A stretch of DNA of 64,000 bases from JALYNX01 sp040902845 (lineage in GTDB: Bacteria; Actinomycetota; Acidimicrobiia; Spongiisociales; ZC4RG35). This document shows positions 24,491 to 32,529 of the stretch, piece by piece. The notes under the pieces were generated by a model. The model saw nothing but the letters and a program-made list of their open reading frames with translations. It had not been told where the DNA came from and searched no databases. The translations under genes were made by a program, and so were the position numbers. Numbering within the stretch: position 1 is the stretch's first letter; every line of letters begins with the position of its first letter. The DNA is taken from positions 171,356 through 235,355 of the forward strand of contig JBBDWM010000042.1 of the NCBI GenBank assembly GCA_040902845.1, read 5' to 3'.

Positions 24491-25545
24491 GGTTCGTCAG
24501 AGTCCACCGGGAGCATGATCACGTCTCCGACCGCCAGCCCGTCGACGACGGCAAGTCCATCGGCCGCTGCCAGTATTCTGACCTGGATCTGAGAGCCGTC
24601 GTGGGCGGTTACCACCGTGGCACCGTCAGGGAGGGTCTTGATGGCAGCGACCGGCACCACCGGCCCGGCTGTTTCCGGCACCACGACAATCTCGCTGGGG
24701 AAGCTTGTCTGGCCTTCCAGGGAGACCTCACCACATTCCGAGCCGCAGACAGATCCGCCATTCGGCGCCTCCAGCACAAGGAGCAGCTCGCCCTGTGCCT
24801 CGTTCTCGACTGCCTCAACAACCACTGCCTGCCACACGGCTTGGCCATGAGTCACCAGCACGTCGGCCGACAACGGAACCAGACTGCGCTGTTCGGGTGA
24901 CAATGGGATCCAGAATCGAACTTCCTCGGATACACGACGCAAGACTTGCTCGCCGCCAGCGAGGGTGGATCCAACCTTCACGTCTTCGGACAGCACCACC
25001 CGCGCCGGCAACTCCGGCACGAACACGATGTCACCGACCCTCACGACTCCATCGTCTGCAACGCCTAAGGACTCTTGCCATGCTCTAACCGCGCTACGAG
25101 TAGACGAATCGAACTCGCCGTCAGCTTCGCCCTGATATAGGCCGAGCTGGGCAAGAAGGTTCTGCAGTTGAGCCACATCCTCCCCCTCGACTCGAAGCGC
25201 TAGATCACGAAATGCCGGTATCGCCCCCTCAGCCGCCATCACCGGACGCAGGTTCACGGTGTACAGAACCTGGCCCGCCGAGATGGTGGCCCCCTGAGCC
25301 ACGTCAATCGAGGTGACTATTCCCGATGATGCATTTCGGGCCAGATCCTGAAATGTCCATTCGGCAACCGAGGCAAATCGGAGCGACCGTCCAACCGTTC
25401 CTTCGTCCACCGTGAACAGGGTCTGATCCGCGTCAGTCAATGGGTCGGCTGGCGGTTCAAGGACGACCAATGCCGCCCACCAACCGCCGACGAAGAGGAG
25501 GGCGGCCGCTGCGACTCCCAAAACAGCCCTCGCTGTGCGCTTCAT
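24487..25545 (-). CDS. Membrane-fusion adaptor with peptidoglycan-binding domain
   Basis: A 352-residue protein with an N-terminal membrane anchor (about 8-30). A lipoyl/barrel-sandwich segment (IVTSIDVAQGATISAGQVLYTV) and a peptidoglycan-binding type 1 domain (about 115-175; AQLQNLLAQLGLYQGEADGE) follow, then a beta-barrel domain. Such adaptors pair with MacB-like ABC permeases in actinobacteria. ATG 25545 begins the signal anchor; the longer in-frame start is not signal-like. Confidence 0.85.
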   Translation of the reverse strand: MKRTARAVLGVAAAALLFVGGWWAALVVLEPPADPLTDADQTLFTVDEGTVGRSLRFASVAEWTFQDLARNASSGIVTSIDVAQGATISAGQVLYTVNLRPVMAAEGAIPAFRDLALRVEGEDVAQLQNLLAQLGLYQGEADGEFDSSTRSAVRAWQESLGVADDGVVRVGDIVFVPELPARVVLSEDVKVGSTLAGGEQVLRRVSEEVRFWIPLSPEQRSLVPLSADVLVTHGQAVWQAVVVEAVENEAQGELLLVLEAPNGGSVCGSECGEVSLEGQTSFPSEIVVVPETAGPVVPVAAIKTLPDGATVVTAHDGSQIQVRILAAADGLAVVDGLAVGDVIMLPVDSDEP

Positions 25546-25658
25546 CGGATCAACCCGATGCCGCGGCACGGAAGGGGAACGTGTCCAGCATCGCAGGCAC
25601 AGGCCGGACGCATGAGGGTGCGAGGATTGACGCTCTCCCACCCGAGCGCACGCCAGCG

Positions 25659-26204
25659 CTAGGATCGCTCATAGAAGTCCAGCCCACAGTGCGACTTGGC
25701 GTTCTCATACTCCTCGTCAGGCCAAAGCCAGTACTGAAGTCCGTCAATGGGCATCCACGGGCCATGAGGGCTCTGCCAGTCCTCAATGAACTTCTCGATC
25801 GACGGCGGATCCGCTGGCTGATACCCGAGGTTCACTAGACAGGCTCGTTGTCCAACCCAGTCGTCGTAGACCGCCTGGATCTCATCGTCGCTGAGAGGGG
25901 CGCGTGGGGGCTCTAGTTGGCGGCATTCGTCGATGATCCTGAGAGCTTCGTCAGTTGGTAGGTCCGACTCGAATTCGTAGCCCGCGTCGCGTCCTCCATC
26001 GGGCCGCGGGCTATCCCCCGAAATTCGGAATCCCCGTTCGACCATGCACTGGACATGACGGGGCAAGGTCTCCTCCCCGACGGGGGATTGGGTCGCTGGG
26101 TCCGAATCGTCAGGGCTCTGCCGGTTGCTACATGAGATCGATACGACAATCAACGCGGCGACCGCGAGTGCTCTATACGCACGCGCGGGCACAGCCATCA
26201 CCAC
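25659..26204 (-). CDS. Lipoprotein C of the same family
   Basis: A 181-residue lipoprotein with lipobox VSISC. Shared features are CMVERGF near the N terminus, RACLVNLGYQPADPPSIEKFIE and GPWMPIDGLQ. It begins immediately after the stop of peptide C on the same strand, so the two are almost certainly co-translated. Confidence 0.8.
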   Translation of the reverse strand: MVMAVPARAYRALAVAALIVVSISCSNRQSPDDSDPATQSPVGEETLPRHVQCMVERGFRISGDSPRPDGGRDAGYEFESDLPTDEALRIIDECRQLEPPRAPLSDDEIQAVYDDWVGQRACLVNLGYQPADPPSIEKFIEDWQSPHGPWMPIDGLQYWLWPDEEYENAKSHCGLDFYERS

Positions 26205-26516
26205 TCAGCCGTAATTGCGGCAGCCTGCCCATGTGTTGTCGAGGTCGAGTGAAGGGTCTCCAAGTGCCGTCCAGTCACCACTGTACGAGCCGTTGCGCTC
26301 CCTCACGTGCCATGAGCCGTCATTCTCAAGGTAGTAACCCGTTGAACCGCCTGGGCCGGTAAGAGCCGCTATGTCGTTGTAGCGGGCATGAACATACGCG
26401 ATAAGGAGACCGCAGTTCTTGTAGCCACCCTCGGCCTGCCAAGCGAGCGCGGCCGGGGCAAACATTGCGACCCATACCGCCACTGCGACAGCTAGTGCGC
26501 CAACCCTTCTCATCAT
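26205..26516 (-). CDS. Small secreted two-cysteine peptide C
   Basis: A 103-residue precursor with signal peptide ending AALA. The mature part starts WQAEGGYKNCGLLIAYVHA and ends WAGCRNYG, giving the same two-cysteine frame as peptides A and D. A GPGGST turn and an NGSYSGDW segment are shared with peptide D. AAAGG precedes ATG 26516. Confidence 0.8.
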   Translation of the reverse strand: MMRRVGALAVAVAVWVAMFAPAALAWQAEGGYKNCGLLIAYVHARYNDIAALTGPGGSTGYYLENDGSWHVRERNGSYSGDWTALGDPSLDLDNTWAGCRNYG

Positions 26517-26631
26517 CGCCAAACCTTTCTTTCTCAGACCTACTTCGTTGGTCCCAGTGTCTATTCGCCGAGAAGTGGGACGAGGTTCCGAAAAAAGCCG
26601 GCGACTCAGTTGAACCGGCTTACCGCGTTCG

Positions 26632-27156
26632 TCACTCAACCCAGGGTGGGCACTCATCCTCAACTCGAAGCTGTTCTGCGAACGATTCGAACTGCGACTC
26701 GAGTCCGTTGTATGGATGCCAGCCAAGCTCACCCGACTCGAAGCCTTCGACGAATGCATCCATTGAGGGTGGTGCGGACGGGGTGTAACCAAGATTCACC
26801 AGGCAGGCATAGATCTTCGTGTACTCGGAGTAGACGCGTCGGGCCGTTTCGGGGTCGGTCCGTCGCTCCGGTGCGGGTCCGAGTTGTACCTTGCACTCGC
26901 TCATCAGCGATCGCATTGCCTCGTCGGACATACCGTGGCCGGGACGTGCCGAGAACGTGACCGGGTTGATCCAATCGACATCGCCACCGCCGCGTCTCAG
27001 GCACTCAACCAGGCGCTCGACATACTCCGAAGGCGCGTTGGCATCTGGGCTGGAAGTGGTGGTGTCAGAAGCACCCGCCCCGGGTGACCCGCAGGCAGCT
27101 ACCCAGATAACCACGAACGCCGACCCGAGCCACCGCGATGCCCTGGAACTGCTCAC
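26632..27156 (-). CDS. Lipoprotein D of the same family
   Basis: A 174-residue lipoprotein with lipobox WVAAC and GTG start. It contains ACLVNLGYTPSAPPSMDAFVE and LGWHPYNGLE, nearly the same core as lipoprotein C, so these two are the most recent duplicates. It follows peptide D after 20 bases. Confidence 0.8.
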   Translation of the reverse strand: MSSSRASRWLGSAFVVIWVAACGSPGAGASDTTTSSPDANAPSEYVERLVECLRRGGGDVDWINPVTFSARPGHGMSDEAMRSLMSECKVQLGPAPERRTDPETARRVYSEYTKIYACLVNLGYTPSAPPSMDAFVEGFESGELGWHPYNGLESQFESFAEQLRVEDECPPWVE

Positions 27157-27176
27157 TGCTTCCTAAGAGGCTGTCA

Positions 27177-27482
27177 TCACCCGTAGGGCTGGCAGAAGGG
27201 GTATGTGCCGGTGAAATTCAGGTCGTCAGCACTTGCGACCCAGTTACCCGCATAGCTGCCATTCCGCGTGACAACTCCCCACCCCGAGCCGTAGTAGGTC
27301 CAGTATGTCGTCGAACCCCCGGGAGGCGTGTGCGCCAGGCCGCCCCAAAACTGAGCACGGAGGGCTGCAATGTGGAGTCCACAATTCTTGTAGCCGCTTT
27401 CGGACTCGATCGCCGCCGCGGGTAGAGCGAGGGACAGAGTCAGTGCGATTGTTGTGATGACGGTCAACACCTTTCGGTGCAC
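27177..27482 (-). CDS. Small secreted two-cysteine peptide D
   Basis: A 101-residue precursor with signal peptide ending PAAA. The mature part begins IESESGYKNCGLHIAAL and ends YPFCQPYG. PGGST and NGSYAGNW match peptide C. GTG 27482 is chosen because AGGAGA lies nine bases upstream. Confidence 0.8.
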   Translation of the reverse strand: MHRKVLTVITTIALTLSLALPAAAIESESGYKNCGLHIAALRAQFWGGLAHTPPGGSTTYWTYYGSGWGVVTRNGSYAGNWVASADDLNFTGTYPFCQPYG

Positions 27483-27645
27483 CTGTGTTCTCCTGTCTCT
27501 GACCACCAGGAGGTCTTCGCCGATCGGCCTATCTAGGTTCCGATAGATCCCACTCCATCCGAATCTGGGCCGCAGGCGGGCGCGAGCATACGTCTCCTCG
27601 GAACTCATTCGCTGTCCGGCAGGTCGGTCTTCTCGGAAGCGGGGG

Positions 27646-28614
27646 TCAGAGATCGTCTCTGATTGAGGTGACGTCGTACATGGTCTCTAGAACCGTTGTT
27701 CCGGCAGGTAACCCGAGATCGGTGTCCGCATCGAGCAGGGTGGACGTTTCTCCAAGAAGATCACCCTTCTCATTGAGGGTGATCGTGTCCCGTGTGGGAA
27801 AAGGGTCCTCGTAGTCGAGGCCGATGGTTACGCCGCCGTCGTTCTTTCCCACCAGATCGACGGGTAACGCGGCGAGCACCTCGAGGACCGCGACGCGGAG
27901 CTCGGGTGGTGGGTCGGCTTCTCTGAGCAGGCTGGTTGCCAGGGCGAAGACCCGGGCGGGCGCGGGCCGCTCGTCGCCACCCTGCGAGGAGTAGTCGAGG
28001 AGTGCGGCATACAGGGTGTCGGCCTCAGTTGGCCACTCTTCCTCCTGAATGGGATCAATGGCGTTGGTGAACTGCTCGGTACGCGCTTGTCCCACTTGGT
28101 CGACCTCGTCCAATCCGAGTTCGTAATACGCTGCTTCATCATCGGGATCGAAGAACCTGGGCGATCCGTTTGTGGTCCGAAGCTGGATGAATCGAGCTTC
28201 GTGGTTCCGCCAGACCTCCCGTACCGAGGGGAGCAGGAAGGCGACATACTCTCGATCTGATCCGAACTCGGCTCCAGGTCTGATCGCCAGTTCGACTCGT
28301 TCCGACCGGGTGTATAAGAACGCACCCTCTGGGATCTCCGTGGGTGTTGCAGTCCTCGCGGCCTCGGCGATCTCGCTCAAGGCAGCCTCGGCCGGAGAAG
28401 GCCGAACCAGACCGATGCCGACGAGGATGATCAAGGCTGCGGCGGCGGCGATTGCGACCACGATCCTTCTTGAGCGATGCTCGGGTCGGCGGCGTGCGTT
28501 TGCTATTGCCGCCTGGAGGCGATCCCGGGCGCGCCTTATGTCTTCCTGGGATGGATCCGAGGTGTCCGCTGTCTGGCGAAGGACCTCGAACGGGTCTGGA
28601 ACTTCGTTAACCAT
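27646..28614 (-). CDS. Membrane protein, possible anti-sigma partner (CU044_5270-like)
   Basis: A 322-residue protein with a cytoplasmic N-terminal segment (about 1-48), one membrane helix (about 50-68) and a large external domain containing EGAFLYTRSERVEL and a YAALLDYSS segment. This layout matches proteins annotated as CU044_5270 family, commonly encoded next to ECF sigma factors. It overlaps the sigma gene by eight bases. No zinc-binding anti-sigma HxxxCxxC motif is seen, so control would be by a different mechanism. Confidence 0.75.
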   Translation of the reverse strand: MVNEVPDPFEVLRQTADTSDPSQEDIRRARDRLQAAIANARRRPEHRSRRIVVAIAAAAALIILVGIGLVRPSPAEAALSEIAEAARTATPTEIPEGAFLYTRSERVELAIRPGAEFGSDREYVAFLLPSVREVWRNHEARFIQLRTTNGSPRFFDPDDEAAYYELGLDEVDQVGQARTEQFTNAIDPIQEEEWPTEADTLYAALLDYSSQGGDERPAPARVFALATSLLREADPPPELRVAVLEVLAALPVDLVGKNDGGVTIGLDYEDPFPTRDTITLNEKGDLLGETSTLLDADTDLGLPAGTTVLETMYDVTSIRDDL

Positions 28615-29215
28615 CGCTGCCTACTTCGCCGCTATCGATCATCAGGTTCCGAAGCCGGGTGCGGCCACGACTCAGTCGTGATCGTACGGTGCCTTCGGGA
28701 ATGCGAAGGGCGGCTGCGATCTCCGAGTAGGAGAGGCCTTCGAGAGCGAACAGAAGCACCACTCGGGCTTCTTCGACCCGAAGGTGCAAGACCGCCGCTG
28801 CGATGTGCGGTCTCTCAACATCGGCTAGGACCCTTGCCAGAGCCTCCTCGTCGATGTCGGGTTCCGAGAGACTTGGGATCCCGATCCGGCGATAGGCCCT
28901 GAACTGTCGAGCCCGCTTGCGGTAGTAGTCGTTGATCAGGTTGGCGGCAATCCCGTACAGCCACGGCCCGGCGCTCTCATAGCGTGAGTCGAACCGGCGA
29001 CGGAACTCGAAGGCCCGGGCGAAGACCTCAGCCGCGAGATCTGGGCCATCCGATCGGCCGACAGCACCGACTATGAACCGGTATATCGACCGATAGTGCC
29101 GGTCAAATATGGCCGAGAATCGATCGGGTTCGTTCAGAGACAGCCGGATTATCTCCGCATCCGTGACTTGATCGATCACACGGTTCAGAGTGTCGGACGA
29201 CGCCGGCTCGCGCAA
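28607..29215 (-). CDS. ECF-family RNA polymerase sigma factor
   Basis: A 202-residue sigma-70 family protein. Region 2 (about 30-100) contains FDRHYRSIYRFIVG and AEVFARAFEFRRRF, followed by GPWLYGIAANLINDYYRKRAR. Region 4 (about 135-195) ends with the helix-turn-helix GLSYSEIAAALRIPEGTVRSRLSRGR. It probably directs transcription of the island, for example the secreted protein just upstream or the peptide units. No consensus promoters were identified. Confidence 0.92.
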   Translation of the reverse strand: MREPASSDTLNRVIDQVTDAEIIRLSLNEPDRFSAIFDRHYRSIYRFIVGAVGRSDGPDLAAEVFARAFEFRRRFDSRYESAGPWLYGIAANLINDYYRKRARQFRAYRRIGIPSLSEPDIDEEALARVLADVERPHIAAAVLHLRVEEARVVLLFALEGLSYSEIAAALRIPEGTVRSRLSRGRTRLRNLMIDSGEVGSDG

Positions 29216-29225
29216 GCGCTGTGGT

Positions 29226-29765
29226 TCACGAAGCCCAGTACGAGACTGACTCTGTCCGGTTGTTCATCGACGAAGGCACATTGTGCGTGCCGACGCCGAC
29301 CGTATCGGCATACGCTCCCGTCTTGTTTGGACCGTCATGATGACGCAGCCGGTAGCAGCCATTCCATGACGACGAGATGCGATTCGCCCATGCTGCCCCG
29401 GTGTTCCAGTATCCGCCGGTACAGGAGCTCCCGACAACGGAGATAGAACTACCGGTGCCGTTCAACCCATCGAAGTGGATCCCGAGCGTGAATGAGGCCA
29501 TCGGAATGCTCAGGACGGGATTAATGGAATGATCCTCGTCCGGCGCGAGGTCCGGCGGTTCGACGCCGGGTCCCATCGACAGGGCACGCGCCAGTGTGTC
29601 GTAGCAGTCGGGCGGCGACGTAGTCAACTCGCCCGAGGCGGTCTGACCCACCACGTAAACGATGCAATGACTCTCCGGGGCTGACAGGCTCCCATTGGCG
29701 GGCAGTCCTGCCGCCACAACGACGAAGACTGCCGCGACGGCGGCAATCCAACGATGACTGGGCAT
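29226..29765 (-). CDS. Secreted protein, crystallin-like C-terminal region
   Basis: A 179-residue exported protein with signal peptide ending near LPANG. The C-terminal half has GSSISVVGSSCTGGYWN, W-x-NRISS and MNNRTESVSY, a pattern resembling small beta/gamma-crystallin-like secreted proteins of actinomycetes. GGAGGA precedes ATG 29765. It sits just upstream of the sigma gene. Its role is unknown; it is larger than, and not obviously related to, the two-cysteine peptides. Confidence 0.65.
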   Translation of the reverse strand: MPSHRWIAAVAAVFVVVAAGLPANGSLSAPESHCIVYVVGQTASGELTTSPPDCYDTLARALSMGPGVEPPDLAPDEDHSINPVLSIPMASFTLGIHFDGLNGTGSSISVVGSSCTGGYWNTGAAWANRISSSWNGCYRLRHHDGPNKTGAYADTVGVGTHNVPSSMNNRTESVSYWAS

Positions 29766-29997
29766 ACGTCCTCCACAGGTCGACTCGCGAGCTGATTCGC
29801 CGAAGTCATCCATCGGGTTCCGGAACTCAGAGCCTCCGATTGACCAAAGGAGAGACGAGGCGGGTCGACGGGAGTGCATCCCTCCACAGGTCGCTTCCCG
29901 CGCGACCCGCCTCTCAATCTGGCGTGGGGAAGCCTGCTTGCTCTCGAGACAAACCTCGGCCGAAAGTGCCTACCGCAGCCACTTTGGACTAGAGCGC

Positions 29998-30483
29998 CTA
30001 TTCGGAGGATTCGAGCAGGGCATGACAGTGCTTGTACTTGAGGCCCGAGCCGCACGGGCACCGGTCGTTCCGACCCACCTTCGCCTCGACGCGAACGCTA
30101 CTGCCAGCCGGTCGCAGCGTGCGCAGTCGACGGTCCCACTCGGCCAGGTGCGCCTCCTTCCTCTTCAGTATCTCGGCGCGGGTGTCGAGTTCCTTCTCTC
30201 GGGCGTCGAGTTGAGCGCCTCTCTCCGCCGCCAGGCGCCTCAGCTGTTCGGCAAACGCTGTGGCACGGTTGCCGTCGACGTCAACGACGGTCTCGAGCTC
30301 GTCGACGATGAGTCCGGCCACTCCCTCTCCCATCGACAACCCCATCGATTCGCAGTATCGGCGCCAGGTCGACCACACCGCCTCCGACACTGGAACCTTG
30401 ACCGCATGGACACCGCCGGTGTGATCCAACTCGGCGAACACCCGCCGGTCGATCATCGCCAATCTGCCACGATCCAATGCCAT
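29998..30483 (-). CDS. SEC-C motif protein with coiled coil
   Basis: A 161-residue protein with an N-terminal alpha/beta part, a central coiled coil (about 85-130, rich in RLAAERGAQLDAREKEL-type heptads) and a C-terminal SEC-C zinc motif, GRNDRCPCGSGLKYKHCH. SEC-C motifs bind zinc and occur in SecA and many accessory proteins. ATG 30483 follows AGAGGTGG. A possible DNA- or ribosome-associated role is speculative. Confidence 0.75.
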   Translation of the reverse strand: MALDRGRLAMIDRRVFAELDHTGGVHAVKVPVSEAVWSTWRRYCESMGLSMGEGVAGLIVDELETVVDVDGNRATAFAEQLRRLAAERGAQLDAREKELDTRAEILKRKEAHLAEWDRRLRTLRPAGSSVRVEAKVGRNDRCPCGSGLKYKHCHALLESSE

Positions 30484-30793
30484 CAGGCCACCTCTCGGGT
30501 TAACCAATCAACCGGTCGCAACTTGTTGCACGTGCGTGTGGTTTGAGAGGGGGTGGGTACGCGAAACGCGCTGGTTGCCGGTCGCATCCTCGGGCTGCTG
30601 TCTGGGCGTCGTACGTCTGTGCGTTCGGCTGTCGTGACTGACATCAGCCCGATCATGGTGTGAGGTGCTTTCATTTCGATCTCAGGCCGGTCAGCCGGTC
30701 CAGAACTTCCGAGAGCATGGCGGCGTCCTCGACCCGCTCCACTAGCGGAGGTCTGCTGCCATCCCCGACCGCAGAAGACACGTGAAGCCGATT

Positions 30794-30813
30794 CTGCGAC
30801 CGGCTTGAAAGCG
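30794..30813. repeat. TGCGAC...TTGAAAG repeat unit
   Basis: CTGCGACCGGCTTGAAAGCG. The reverse complement matches the unit at 57599-57618 in 19 of 20 positions. Confidence 0.5.
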
Positions 30814-30963
30814 CGACTGCGAGCGGCACGAAGCCTCCAATTAGCCGGCAACCCTGTCCACAGAGTGTCCGTGACCCTGTCATCCGGCGATCATCTCGTG
30901 GCCACCGCCGAGAGGCTGTCCCCGAAATCCGAGCCGGAGATTGGAGGGTGGATGACATGGTTT

Positions 30964-30983
30964 CTGCGACTGGAATGAAAGCG
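30964..30983. repeat. TGCGAC...TGAAAG repeat unit, second copy
   Basis: CTGCGACTGGAATGAAAGCG, in the same orientation as the copy 170 bases to the left. It lies just upstream of the excisionase-like gene. Confidence 0.45.
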
Positions 30984-31003
30984 TCCACCCGCAGAATGTC
31001 AAC

Positions 31004-31195
31004 GTGGAAACTGCCGATCGCCTTCTCAGCGTGCAGGATCTCGCCGACTACCTGGGAGTGCCGGTGACCACCCTCTACCAGTGGCGGTACCGGAGAGAAG
31101 GACCGCCAGGGTTCCGGGTCGGACGACACATCCGCTACCGATGGCAGGACGTCCAGGACTGGATCCAGCGTCAACTCCAGAACGCGGGCCCGTGA
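31004..31195 (+). CDS. Excisionase-like helix-turn-helix protein
   Basis: A 63-residue protein with a MerR/AlpA-type winged helix: LLSVQDLADYLGVPVTTLYQW then GRHIRYRWQDVQDWI. Directly before an integrase, this is the usual form of a recombination directionality factor. GTG start. It ends 63 bases before the integrase start. Confidence 0.87.
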   Translation: METADRLLSVQDLADYLGVPVTTLYQWRYRREGPPGFRVGRHIRYRWQDVQDWIQRQLQNAGP

Positions 31196-31258
31196 CCGAA
31201 CCTCTGTCGCCTCTCCCCCTAGTACCCGTCCCTGGCGACGACTACCTTCGACCTGAGT

Positions 31259-32416
31259 ATGGGTTGGATTCGTAGACGGCCCGATAGACCGGCTCCCTGG
31301 CGTGCCGGCTACCGGGGACCCGACGGGCGGGAGCACTCCAAGAGCTTCCTCCGAAAGCTGGACGCCGAGCGCTGGCTCCGCGACGAGCTTCAAAAGCAGG
31401 ATCAAGGGGTATGGGTGGACCCCGCCGCGGGGCGCGTAACGGTGGCTGAATGGTGTGAGCCCTGGTTGGCGGGGCGGGTAGGCCTGACCGAGAAGACACG
31501 AGCCGGATACGGGGGGATCCTCACCAGCAGGGTGTATCCCACCTTCGGTCAGATGCAGTTAGGAAGGGTCAGCCGGGCTGCCGTCACGAATTGGATCTCC
31601 GAATTGACCGCAGAAGGACTTAGCCCGTCGAGGGTACGTAATTGCTTCAACGTACTTGCTGCATCCCTCGAGGCCGCTGTCAACCAAGGGCTGATCGGGA
31701 GGAACCCGGCGCGAGGTGTGGAGCTCCCCTCTCTGCCCCTCTATAACGACCGTCGGTTCCTCACCGCCGAGGAGGTTGATCGCTTGGCCGAGGCAACGGA
31801 ATCTGTGGCTGACCGGGCGTTGGTGCTCGCATTGGCCTACGGGGGTCTCCGATGGGGAGAGTCCGTGGCGCTTCGTCGGGGTCGGGTAGACGTACTCCGC
31901 CGGCGGATCTCGATCGTTGAAGCGGCCACCGAGGTGAACGGCCGGCTCGTGTTCGGCGAACCCAAGACGCATCGGAGGCGTTTGGTTCACGTACCGACTT
32001 TCGTGGCCGAGGTTCTGGCCCGCCACCTCGCGGATCGCCCTGCCGACCCAGATGCTCTCGTGTGGGCCGCGCCGAAGGGTGGACCGTTGCGTTACAACCC
32101 GTATCGACAACGAGTGTGGGATCGTGCCACCAGGGAGGCTGCCCTCGATGGGGTCACGCCTCATGTGCTGCGTCACTCGTGCGCCTCGCTGATGAGGGCG
32201 GCCGGGGCCGACGTGAAACAGATCCAAGTGCAGCTGGGACACCGCTCCCCGGTGGTTACCCTCAGTGTCTACACCCACCTGTTCGAGGACGCCTACGACT
32301 CGGTGATGGACCGCCTTGACACCGAGCACCGGGACCTGGTGCGGCCCAAGAGCGGCCCAAACGTTGTCGAGCTTCCCGAGCGGAAGTCGTCACAGGTCTC
32401 TGACCAGGGGGTTTAG
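31259..32416 (+). CDS. int: Tyrosine site-specific integrase
   Basis: A 385-residue phage-type integrase, full length. The N-terminal arm-binding domain (RAGYRGPDGREHSKSF), core-binding domain (about 65-170) and catalytic domain are present. Catalytic residues are in GLRWGESVAL (Arg), HVLRHSCASL (His, Arg), QLGHRSPVVT (His) and VYTHLF (Tyr). It ends six bases before tRNA-Ser(UGA), the inferred attachment site. Gene and element may still be mobile. Confidence 0.93.
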   Translation: MGWIRRRPDRPAPWRAGYRGPDGREHSKSFLRKLDAERWLRDELQKQDQGVWVDPAAGRVTVAEWCEPWLAGRVGLTEKTRAGYGGILTSRVYPTFGQMQLGRVSRAAVTNWISELTAEGLSPSRVRNCFNVLAASLEAAVNQGLIGRNPARGVELPSLPLYNDRRFLTAEEVDRLAEATESVADRALVLALAYGGLRWGESVALRRGRVDVLRRRISIVEAATEVNGRLVFGEPKTHRRRLVHVPTFVAEVLARHLADRPADPDALVWAAPKGGPLRYNPYRQRVWDRATREAALDGVTPHVLRHSCASLMRAAGADVKQIQVQLGHRSPVVTLSVYTHLFEDAYDSVMDRLDTEHRDLVRPKSGPNVVELPERKSSQVSDQGV

Positions 32417-32422
32417 ACACCC

Positions 32423-32509
32423 GGAGGGGTGTCCGAGTGGTCTAAGGAGACGGTCTTGAAAACCGTTGGGCCCAATAGGGTCTCGTGGGTTCGAATCCCA
32501 CCCCCTCCG
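32423..32509 (+). tRNA. tRNA-Ser(UGA), intact
   Basis: Acceptor GGAGGGG pairs with CCCCTCC. Anticodon arm ACGGT-CTTGAAA-ACCGT gives TGA. A class II variable arm is present; no CCA is encoded. Its 5' half differs at several positions from the host remnant at 20730-20775, consistent with the element having supplied the 5' half. Confidence 0.94.
32449..32468. repeat. Right attachment core of the tRNA-Ser element
   Basis: The 20 bases spanning the anticodon arm are identical to 20756-20775. Upstream of this core the two copies differ at several sites, and downstream they diverge completely. Confidence 0.75.
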
Positions 32510-32529
32510 CGTGTTGGACTGAATCGTCT

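Larger units (their letters stand above)
30508..31003. other. Noncoding stretch before the excisionase gene
   Basis: About 500 bases without a convincing gene. It contains two copies of a 20-base motif, CTGCGACYGGNNTGAAAGCG (30794-30813 and 30964-30983), that also occurs at both edges of the fluoride island. A frame ending VEDAAMLSEVLDRLTGL on the minus strand (about 30674-30760) looks like the tail of a lost gene but has no recognised family. Confidence 0.5.

Noticed and set aside
21055..27482. Lactococcin 972-family assignment for the secreted peptides
   Set aside because: Size, signal peptide and ABC context are similar, but the conserved YSNYxH and AGKW features of that family are not seen, and the two-cysteine CGL...C-x2-YG frame is different.
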